Shown piece after piece: positions 5,288 to 10,807 of a DNA stretch of 10,807 nucleotides. Under the pieces are notes generated by a model. That model was not told where the DNA came from. It saw only the letters and a program-made list of their open reading frames with translations, and made no database searches. Positions within the stretch are counted from its first letter, which is position 1. Each line of letters opens with the position of its first letter. The DNA is from an uncultured Clostridia bacterium (GTDB lineage: Bacteria; Bacillota; Clostridia; Christensenellales; CALWSW01): contig CALNBC010000090.1 in assembly GCA_937874755.1 (NCBI GenBank), positions 1-10,807 of the forward strand, in the 5' to 3' direction. A program made the position numbers and the translations under genes.

Positions 5288-5944
5288 ATGAAACATGCCG
5301 AGCTCATCAAAAAAGCGACTCTTCTTCGCCCGCTGTCGGAAAGCAGCGTGCGCGCTAACCTGCAGAGCGGGAAGTTTCGAGTCGCTTCATACTCGAAGAA
5401 CAGCGTCATCCACCTCGACGGCGAACCCTGCGACAAGCTGGAAATAATCCTGAGCGGCAAGGTGGTGGTCGAGCGCATAGATGAATCGGGGAATCTTCTC
5501 ACGATATCTGAATTCTACAGCGACGACATAATCGGCGGCAACCTGCTGTTCTCCAAGAACCCCTATTATCCTATGACGGTCTCTACTCAGCTACCCACGA
5601 TTATTTTCGAGATGGACAGGGAGGAGCTGTTCGGTCTTCTTAACAGAGATGCCGTATTCCTGCGCACCTATCTGGAGTTCATCTCCGACCACGCTTTCAT
5701 ACTTGGCGACAAGTTAAAGCACTCCGTCAACAAAAGACTGAGGGACAGCATATTGGGCTACCTTGAATACGAATCAAAAAGACAGGATTCCCGCCGCGTT
5801 GAACTTCGCATCACCAAAAAGGCACTCGCGGAAAGGCTGGGGGTGCAGCGCACATCACTTTCGCGGGAACTGGCTAAAATGAAAAAAGACGGATTGATTG
5901 TTTTCGATGCCGGTTCGATAACCCTGCTGGATAATATGTTTTGA
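5288..5944 (+). CDS. Crp/Fnr family transcriptional regulator
   Basis: The 218-aa protein has a cyclic-nucleotide-binding-type beta-roll at about residues 20-125 and a C-terminal winged helix-turn-helix at about 150-215, with ITKKALAERLGVQRTSLSRE as the HTH core. The only Cys is Cys48, so the N-terminal Cys cluster that lets FNR hold a 4Fe-4S oxygen sensor is absent. The Arg-Ser/Thr phosphate-binding signature of cAMP-binding CRP is not evident either, so the effector is unknown. GGGAGGG precedes the ATG by about 6 nt. The palindrome upstream suggests autorepression and activation of the divergent iron-sulfur protein gene, consistent with control of anaerobic electron transfer. The transcript ends at a terminator about 110 nt downstream. 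Confidence 0.93.
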   Translation: MKHAELIKKATLLRPLSESSVRANLQSGKFRVASYSKNSVIHLDGEPCDKLEIILSGKVVVERIDESGNLLTISEFYSDDIIGGNLLFSKNPYYPMTVSTQLPTIIFEMDREELFGLLNRDAVFLRTYLEFISDHAFILGDKLKHSVNKRLRDSILGYLEYESKRQDSRRVELRITKKALAERLGVQRTSLSRELAKMKKDGLIVFDAGSITLLDNMF

Positions 5945-6053
5945 CGGATGTTATAGTGGGCGAGCTGCTTTTGCGGCAGTATTTTGCTAACGGATGTCAA
6001 TCGTTGCCCGCGATAATACACCACACTGACCGATTAAATATATTCAAGATAGC

Positions 6054-6084
6054 AAGAGCGGCACCGCGAAAGCGCCGCTCTTTT
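6054..6084 (+). terminator. Intrinsic terminator after the Crp/Fnr-type gene
   Basis: AAGAGCGGC (6054-6062) pairs with GCCGCTCTT (6074-6082); inside is a GC-GAAA-GC tetraloop stem. A TTTT-ATTT tract follows. The facing HD-GYP gene ends at 6119; no T-run is present on its side. Confidence 0.88.
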
Positions 6085-6118
6085 ATTTGCCTTGGGCAGA
6101 CGGGCTCGCCCTTTAGGA

Positions 6119-7390
6119 CTACCGCATACCCTGATCCGCAAAATATGCATCGTACTTGGCGGACGCCGCAGCTTGAGCATCCTCGCGCAGGGCGTTTATT
6201 TCTTGGAAGTGGTCGAACAAAGTGTTCACGACATTTCCGTCTATGGCGTTTTTGGCCGCCATATCCCCAAGTATGCTCATTGCCTTCTCGTCGTCCAACC
6301 CCATGCGGTACGGGCGGTTTTCGGTAATCGCGGTGAACACATCCGCCACCGCCATAATGCGGGAACCGAGGGGGAGGCTGTCTCCGTCTATCTTGAAGGG
6401 GTAGCCCGTGCCGTCCAGCCTTTCGTGGTGGTATGCCGCCCATTTTTTGATGGTTTCGAATTGGGGAATGGTGTCCAGCAATTTATATGTGTAGTAGGTA
6501 TGGGAGCGCATTTCGTTGAACTCATCCTCGTTGAGCTTCGCGGGCTTCTCCAATACTTTGTTGTCTATCGCCAGTTTACCCAGGTCGTGCAAGTAGCCCG
6601 CAATCAGCATCATTTTGCATTCCAGGGGCGAAAAGCCGAGAAGCTGCGCCAGCTTGTGCGCCGTATTTGCAACTCCCGCAGAATGGTGGGCGGTGAATTT
6701 GCTGCGAAAATCGATGATATGCGAAAAGACCATAGAAAGGTCTATTATGTCGTCTATTCCCAGCATTACCGTATCGAACAACGTGCGCGGCAGTCTGCGA
6801 ACGGGCGCGTCCGAGATCAAATCCAGCCAGATGTACTCCTTTTTGCTCAACGAATTGAGGGCCTCAATCGACGAAGGTTCGAACAGAGTGCCGCTGTCCT
6901 TGTTGAGGGCATCGAGCACTGCGGGGAGCTGCGAAAGCACATTGCGCTTCGATTTGATTTGCACACAGGTGCGGTCTGCAAGGTGGACAATGTGGCTCTT
7001 AATCGACACGTCTTTCCCCATAAAACTCAATCCATCGCCGCAATTCCAGGGTATGTGGTGGTAGCGCACCAAATCCGCTATGCGCCGAAGCGGCTTGAAC
7101 TCCTCCAGCAGCCTTGCACCGTTGAAGGCGTGTACGTTGATGCACGAAGGCTCGTTATCGATTACCTCCAGCCTTTCATCTTCAGAGAGCGCGCCTATGT
7201 CGTGCACCAACCCCGCAAGAAACACTTCTTTCTGCTCCTTAAGGGGGTAGTCGAGTTGCTCGGCTATCTTAAAGGATAAGTAAGCGACCTGTTGATGGTG
7301 GTTGACAAGCACCGGATTTATAAGGTCCTGGGCGCTGGTTATGCAAAGCAAAAGCTCTTGCAGGTTTATTCCGACTTTATCTATGCTCAT
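6119..7390 (-). CDS. Tandem HD/HD-GYP protein, probable cyclic-di-GMP phosphodiesterase
   Basis: The 423-aa protein contains two HD modules. The C-terminal one (about 225-400) is a full HD-GYP domain: HHS (235-237), LHDLGKLAI (267-274), His297, and YHHERLDGTGYP (320-331), then RIMAVADVFTAITENRPYR. These residues bind two metals and hydrolyse cyclic-di-GMP in known family members. The N-terminal module (about 25-145) keeps HH (31-32), VHDIG (62-66), His87, YHH (110-112) and Asp139 but lacks the GYP loop, so it is probably sensory or acts on another substrate. There is no membrane segment; the protein is cytoplasmic. The ATG at 7390 has only a weak purine-rich ribosome site (no GGAGG), which suggests low expression. 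It is convergent with the Crp/Fnr-type gene. Confidence 0.92.
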   Translation of the reverse strand: MSIDKVGINLQELLLCITSAQDLINPVLVNHHQQVAYLSFKIAEQLDYPLKEQKEVFLAGLVHDIGALSEDERLEVIDNEPSCINVHAFNGARLLEEFKPLRRIADLVRYHHIPWNCGDGLSFMGKDVSIKSHIVHLADRTCVQIKSKRNVLSQLPAVLDALNKDSGTLFEPSSIEALNSLSKKEYIWLDLISDAPVRRLPRTLFDTVMLGIDDIIDLSMVFSHIIDFRSKFTAHHSAGVANTAHKLAQLLGFSPLECKMMLIAGYLHDLGKLAIDNKVLEKPAKLNEDEFNEMRSHTYYTYKLLDTIPQFETIKKWAAYHHERLDGTGYPFKIDGDSLPLGSRIMAVADVFTAITENRPYRMGLDDEKAMSILGDMAAKNAIDGNVVNTLFDHFQEINALREDAQAAASAKYDAYFADQGMR

Positions 7391-7525
7391 TCTTTACTTT
7401 TTCTTTCTCGTTTCACATATTCTGGTTTTTTGCACTGACAGATTTAATCCGGCTCTGTTTTTAACTTACAAATCTTTTTTACAGGATAGCATAAAGCATA
7501 TATTAATGACAATATTTGGGGTTTT
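7391..7525. other. Intergenic region with a candidate plus-strand promoter
   Basis: This AT-rich stretch holds the upstream region of the HD-GYP gene, where I find no convincing minus-strand promoter. On the plus strand TTTACA (7478-7483) and TATTAA (7501-7506) are 17 nt apart and could start a short transcript that ends at the terminator near 7715. Confidence 0.35.
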
Positions 7526-7630
7526 GTGACCGACAAATCTTCCAGTGCGCGAATCTACGTGCTAGTGCTAACCGCGCTCACAGGAGGGCTGCTGATCAAG
7601 CTGAACAGCTGCATAACAATCAAGTGCTGA
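7526..7630 (+). CDS. Possible 34-aa small membrane peptide, GTG start
   Basis: A 34-codon frame runs from GTG (7526) to TGA (7630). It begins with a short polar head (VTDKSSSAR), continues with a hydrophobic segment IYVLVLTALTGGLLIKL that could cross the membrane once, and ends NSCITIKC, with two Cys six residues apart. The ribosome site is weak (GGGG, 4 nt away). A candidate promoter lies just upstream and a terminator 55 nt downstream, so something is transcribed here; it may be this peptide or a small RNA of about 200 nt. I do not recognise a family. The short length makes a chance frame possible. Confidence 0.35.
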   Translation: MTDKSSSARIYVLVLTALTGGLLIKLNSCITIKC

Positions 7631-7679
7631 TTCACACAATAATCTGATGATTTGGGGTTCTTCAGAACACAAATTGCTC

Positions 7680-7719
7680 TGGCGGCCTAGATAACATCAA
7701 GGCCGCCATCTTTTTTGTG
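7680..7719 (+). terminator. Intrinsic terminator of a short intergenic transcript
   Basis: TGGCGGCCT and AGGCCGCCA form a 9-bp perfect stem around a loop of about 10 nt, followed by TCTTTTTTG. No annotated large gene ends here, so it must serve the small ORF or a small RNA between 7513 and 7680. Confidence 0.88.
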
Positions 7720-7784
7720 TTTAGTAAACGCAACGCTGAATACTGCACCGCAAAAAGCCGGGTAAAGACTTGGTAAACACTATA

Positions 7785-7811
7785 TTGATATGGATGATTT
7801 TGTGATACAAT
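7785..7811 (+). promoter_or_regulatory. Candidate promoter of the AIM24-Tim44-SPFH operon
   Basis: TGATACAAT (7803-7811) is an extended -10 element, with TTGATA at 7785-7790 as a -35 at short spacing (15 nt) or TATTGA at 17 nt. It gives a leader of about 125 nt before the first gene. Confidence 0.5.
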
Positions 7812-7876
7812 TCAGCCATAAAAACCCGTAACTCAATCCCAACTAAAATCACCCACAGGTTTATAAAAAGCAGCGA

Positions 7877-7908
7877 ATATATGCGGCGCTATAGTTTTGC
7901 CGCATATA
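7877..7908 (+). promoter_or_regulatory. Leader hairpin upstream of the AIM24-family gene
   Basis: TATATGCGGC (7878-7887) and GCCGCATATA (7899-7908) form a perfect 10-bp stem with an 11-nt loop, 35 nt before the start codon. No T-run follows, so it is not a terminator. It may be an RNA structure in the leader or a DNA operator with widely spaced half-sites. Confidence 0.55.
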
Positions 7909-7942
7909 CATTAACTACAAAACGAATAAGGGAGGTTCTTGT

Positions 7943-8620
7943 ATGCGCTACTCCATCGAAGGCGGCACTTTGCCCGCGGTGATAATCCAGCTAGAGGCCG
8001 GAGAATCACTTATTAGCGAAGCGGGCGGACGCACATGGTCTCGTGGTTCCATAACAGCCGAAACAAAGGCAGAAGGCGGGCTGGGCAAATCCCTGGGCAG
8101 GCTGTTCATGGGCGAGAGCCTGTTCATGTCCCGCTACACGGCGCAGGGTCAAGCAGAAATCGCATTTTCGTCATCCTTCCCCGGGCGCATTGTAACCAGA
8201 GTTCTGCAACCCGGCGAGAGCATCGTCTGCCAAAAGAGCTCCTTCCTCTGCGCGACCTACGGGGTCGAACTCGCGGTGCACTTCCAAAAGAAGCTTGGCG
8301 CGGGCTTCTTCGGCGGCGAAGGCTTCATAATGCAGCGCATTACAGGACCCGGCATGGTATTTATGGAGGTGGACGGCTACTGCCAGGAATACGACCTCGC
8401 CCCCGGCGAGCAGCTCGTCTGCGATACGGGAGTGCTTGCGATTATGGACGCCACCTGCCAGATGGACATACAGATGGTCAGAGGCGCAAAGAACATATTC
8501 TTCGGCGGTGAAGGGCTGTTCGACACCGTAGTCACAGGTCCCGGTAAAGTCTATCTGCAAACCATGACCATAGGCAAGCTCGCCAAGCAGCTGATACCTT
8601 TCATACCCAATAAGAGCTAG
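7943..8620 (+). CDS. AIM24 family (TIGR00266) protein
   Basis: The 225-aa protein has the repeated beta-strand and glycine pattern of the AIM24/TIGR00266 family (PF01987), including the paired motifs FFGGEGFIMQRITGPG (about 127-142) and FFGGEGLFDTVVTGPG (about 189-204) and a predicted trimer-forming beta-sheet architecture. The length is normal for bacterial members. There is no signal peptide. The molecular role of the bacterial family is not settled; the mitochondrial member affects inner-membrane organisation. GGAGG precedes the ATG by about 8 nt. It is the first gene of a three-gene plus-strand run with a structured leader, 44 nt before the Tim44-like gene, which suggests a shared membrane-related function. 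Confidence 0.9.
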   Translation: MRYSIEGGTLPAVIIQLEAGESLISEAGGRTWSRGSITAETKAEGGLGKSLGRLFMGESLFMSRYTAQGQAEIAFSSSFPGRIVTRVLQPGESIVCQKSSFLCATYGVELAVHFQKKLGAGFFGGEGFIMQRITGPGMVFMEVDGYCQEYDLAPGEQLVCDTGVLAIMDATCQMDIQMVRGAKNIFFGGEGLFDTVVTGPGKVYLQTMTIGKLAKQLIPFIPNKS

Positions 8621-8664
8621 GCCAATCCGCTCAACACAAGGCAACATCAATCAGGAGAACTGTT

Positions 8665-9579
8665 TTGAATAGTAATATAAAAAGATTATTGGGACTTGCG
8701 CTCTGCCTGATGCTTTTCGCCGCGGTGCTGTTTCCCGTGCAGGCAGGAGCGGACTTTGGCGGGTTCTCGGGGGACAGCGACTACGGTTCCAGCGGCGGCT
8801 CGTCCGGTTGGGACAGCGATGACAGCGACTACGATTCTTCCTCGGGCTTCCTTCTGGGCGCATTGACAGGTCTTTTTGGCAGCGGAGGCGGCTCACTCGT
8901 TGCGGTACTGATTGTCGGGCTGATACTGCTGTTCATAATGCGAAACAGCAGCAAGGGCAGAGCTGCCCGGGTTCCCCAAGGGGCACAGCGCACAACGACT
9001 CAAGCACTTCGTCCCGTCGAAGCGTACACCCTGCTCGACCCGAGATTCGACCTTGCCGCATTTGAGGAGAAGCTCTCAAACCTTTACGTTCAGATGCAAA
9101 ACGGTTGGCAGGACAAGGACATCGACTCCCTTAGACCTTACTTCACCGATGCCATATTCACCCAGATGGAGCGCCAGCTTGATATGCTGCGCAAGGCGGG
9201 GCGCACAAATTACATCGAACGCATTGCGGTGCTGGGCGTGGATGTGCGCGGCTTCTTCCAAAGCAATGGCGAGGACCACATGGTCGCCGAGCTTCGCACC
9301 CGTATAGTGGACTACACTCTGGATGACGCCAGCGGCGAGCTTTTGAGCGGCGACAGGGGTAGCGAAAAGTTCATGACCTACGAATGGGAGCTAACAAGGG
9401 CGAGCGGAAAGACGACGGCGGTCGGCGAGGAGATGCAACACGTCAACTGCCCGAACTGCGGCGCGCCGCTATCCATCAACACCACCGCCAAGTGCCCCTA
9501 TTGCGACAGCGTGGTAACTCTTGAGCAGCACGACTGGGCTATAAGCTCCATCAAGGGCATTTCGCAGGAAACGACGTAG
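8665..9579 (+). CDS. Tim44-like membrane protein with C-terminal zinc ribbon
   Basis: The 304-aa product starts at TTG (8665), fixed by AGGAG 7 nt upstream. In order: a hydrophobic signal segment (5-27), a Gly/Ser/Asp low-complexity stretch (31-60), a membrane helix (about 77-92), a Tim44-like domain (about 120-250; the opening LLDPRFDLAAFEEK and the closing MTYEWELTRASG are typical), and a zinc ribbon with Cys262, Cys265, Cys277 and Cys280. Tim44-like domains bind membranes or proteins; known bacterial uses vary. After the signal segment and helix the large C-terminal part should be cytoplasmic, where the zinc ribbon is stable. The gene sits between AIM24-family and SPFH genes and probably works with them at the membrane. 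Confidence 0.88.
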   Translation: MNSNIKRLLGLALCLMLFAAVLFPVQAGADFGGFSGDSDYGSSGGSSGWDSDDSDYDSSSGFLLGALTGLFGSGGGSLVAVLIVGLILLFIMRNSSKGRAARVPQGAQRTTTQALRPVEAYTLLDPRFDLAAFEEKLSNLYVQMQNGWQDKDIDSLRPYFTDAIFTQMERQLDMLRKAGRTNYIERIAVLGVDVRGFFQSNGEDHMVAELRTRIVDYTLDDASGELLSGDRGSEKFMTYEWELTRASGKTTAVGEEMQHVNCPNCGAPLSINTTAKCPYCDSVVTLEQHDWAISSIKGISQETT

Positions 9580-9667
9580 GCCATAATTTGCGCAGGAACC
9601 TGCCCTTCAATATGAAGACGGCTAAGGCGCGGGGCAATGACGAATCATACAGACGAAGGAGGATAAA

Positions 9668-10807
9668 ATGGGACTTCTGAAAGCAGGTATAGGCGCATTG
9701 GGAGGCGTGCTCGCCGACCAGTGGCGGGAGTATTTTTACTGTGAGTCCATGCCCCAGGAGGTGCTGGCGACAAAGGGTGTCAAGCGCTCTTCAAAGCGCA
9801 GCAGCAACGTTCGCGGCGAAGAAAACATAATCTCCAACGGTTCAATAATCGCCGTAAACGACGGTCAGTGCATGATGATAGTCGAGCAGGGCAAGGTTGC
9901 GGAGTTTTGCGCAGAGCCGGGCGAGTTCGTGTGGGACAGCTCCACCGAGCCGTCGGTATTTTACGGCGGCTTTGGAAAAGGCCTGTTGGAAACGTTCAAG
10001 CAAATAGGCAAGCGCTTCACCATGGGCGGAGATACCGGCAAGGATCAACGCGTCTATTACTTCAACACCAAGGAGATTGTCGGAAACAAGTACGGCACAG
10101 CCAATCCCGTCCCCTTTAGGGTAGTGGATCAGAACATCGGTCTCGATATGGACATAGGCATTCGCTGCTTTGGCGAATACTCCTATAAAATAACCGACCC
10201 CATGCTGTTTTACACGAACGTGTGCGGCAACATTTCCGGCCACTACTACCGCGACGAGATAGACGGCATGCTCAAAACGGAGCTTTTAACGGCCCTTCAG
10301 CCCGCCTTCGCCAGAATATCCGCCATGGGCATTCGGTACAGCGCCCTCCCCGGGCACACCACAGAGCTCGCCGACGCGCTGAACGAAGTGCTCTCCAAAA
10401 AGTGGAGCGAGCTTCGAGGCGTTAAGGTAGTCTCCTTCGGCGTGAGCTCCATCACCGCGAACGAAGAGGATGAAGCCACCATCAAGGAACTGCAAAAGAA
10501 TGCGGTGCTGCGCAACCCGACTATGGCGGCGGCTCACCTTGTGGGCGCACAGGCGCAAGCTATGCAATCCGCCGCGGCAAACGAGGGCGCGGGTCCTGTC
10601 ATGGCATTCGCCGGGCTGAACATGGCGCAGCAGGCGGGCGGCTCTAACGCCCAGACTTTGTTCCAGATGGGTCAGCAACAGCCCCAGCAGAACCCCCAAA
10701 ACCCCCAAGATGTCCAAGCTGAAGGGTGGAGCTGCCCTTGCGGCTACTCGGGCAACAAGAGCAAATTCTGCGCAGAGTGCGGCGCGCCCAAGCCGGTGCA
10801 AGGCGCG
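9668..10807 (+). CDS. SPFH-domain protein of the YdjI/COG4260 type with C-terminal zinc ribbon (partial, 3' end outside window)
   Basis: From the ATG at 9668 (AAGGAGG about 6 nt upstream) an open frame of 380 codons runs to the last base. The N-terminal two-thirds (to about residue 275) matches the SPFH/virion-core-like proteins typified by Bacillus YdjI: GSIIAVNDGQCMMIVEQGKV near residue 60, the RVYYFNTKEI strand, and a long helix with the usual TELADALNEVLSKKW. There is no membrane helix. An Ala/Gln-rich linker ending QQQPQQNPQNPQ leads to a zinc ribbon, CPCGYSG...CAEC (Cys356, Cys358, Cys368, Cys371). SPFH proteins oligomerise on membranes; in Bacillus subtilis ydjI lies in an operon with a PspA paralogue. 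No PspA gene is visible here. The stop codon lies outside the window. Confidence 0.9.
   Translation, partial: MGLLKAGIGALGGVLADQWREYFYCESMPQEVLATKGVKRSSKRSSNVRGEENIISNGSIIAVNDGQCMMIVEQGKVAEFCAEPGEFVWDSSTEPSVFYGGFGKGLLETFKQIGKRFTMGGDTGKDQRVYYFNTKEIVGNKYGTANPVPFRVVDQNIGLDMDIGIRCFGEYSYKITDPMLFYTNVCGNISGHYYRDEIDGMLKTELLTALQPAFARISAMGIRYSALPGHTTELADALNEVLSKKWSELRGVKVVSFGVSSITANEEDEATIKELQKNAVLRNPTMAAAHLVGAQAQAMQSAAANEGAGPVMAFAGLNMAQQAGGSNAQTLFQMGQQQPQQNPQNPQDVQAEGWSCPCGYSGNKSKFCAECGAPKPVQGA

Noticed and set aside
5288..5944. Calling the regulator FNR (oxygen-sensing)
   Set aside because: It lacks the N-terminal cysteines for the iron-sulfur cluster, and the adjacent palindrome does not match the FNR site.
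5960..5987. A second small hairpin (CTGC/GCAG) followed by TATTTTG after the Crp/Fnr-type gene
   Set aside because: The stem is only four or five bp; the hairpin at 6054-6082 is far stronger and explains termination.
6092..7279. A 395-codon open frame on the plus strand opposite the HD-GYP gene
   Set aside because: The minus-strand frame carries complete HD-GYP motifs; the plus frame has no recognisable domain and no ribosome site.
1..10807. Mobile element, CRISPR array or tRNA/rRNA genes
   Set aside because: I found no transposase or integrase motif, no regularly spaced repeats and no tRNA-like cloverleaf or rRNA segment on either strand.

Overview
The window looks like a chromosomal segment from a Clostridia-like Firmicute (Bacillota) of moderate GC content. 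Reasons: strong purine-rich Shine-Dalgarno sites (several match GAGGTGA or GGAGG), GTG and TTG starts, canonical TTGACA/TATAAT promoters, many intrinsic terminators, a Gram-positive-type lipoprotein, and DUF2935, AIM24 and YdjI-type SPFH proteins. I cannot name the species. I see no tRNA, rRNA, CRISPR array, transposase or phage gene.

Layout. (1) 1-830: a minus-strand run of very small ORFs (53, 45, 20 and 48 aa, and perhaps a 42-aa hydrophobic one). It has a candidate promoter upstream and a long hairpin downstream. The larger members are charged, proline/asparagine-rich and of unknown function. (2) 888-3770: a TetR-family repressor gene divergent from a lipoprotein flavin reductase (lipobox, FMN-binding domain with a flavinylation motif, FAD-dependent fumarate-reductase-like domain). 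The shared intergenic region has two promoters and three copies of a GAATCGATTC-type operator. (3) 3894-4328: a DUF2935 protein. (4) 4429-6084: a membrane 4Fe-4S NapH/NosR-like electron-transfer protein divergent from a Crp/Fnr-type regulator. A perfect 18-bp palindrome lies between them, centred at -41.5 of the ferredoxin-side promoter and just downstream of the predicted start site of the regulator's own promoter. (5) 6119-7390: a tandem HD/HD-GYP protein, probably a cyclic-di-GMP phosphodiesterase. (6) 7391-7942: a noncoding region holding a possible 34-aa membrane peptide gene with its own terminator, then a promoter and a structured leader. (7) 7943-10807: a plus-strand operon of an AIM24/TIGR00266 protein, a secreted or membrane-anchored Tim44-like protein with a zinc ribbon, and an SPFH (YdjI/COG4260-like) protein with a C-terminal zinc ribbon. 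The last gene runs off the window.

How it may work together (inference). Blocks 2 and 4 fit an anaerobic respiratory module: the membrane iron-sulfur protein could pass electrons towards an extracytoplasmic, covalently flavinylated reductase that acts on an unsaturated acid sensed through TetR. At the position where fumarate reductases carry His in an AHP motif, this reductase appears to have ADP, so its substrate may not be fumarate. Block 7 resembles membrane-integrity or membrane-organising gene sets built on SPFH proteins. The best candidates for something undescribed are the small-protein cluster at the left edge and the AIM24-Tim44-SPFH cassette.
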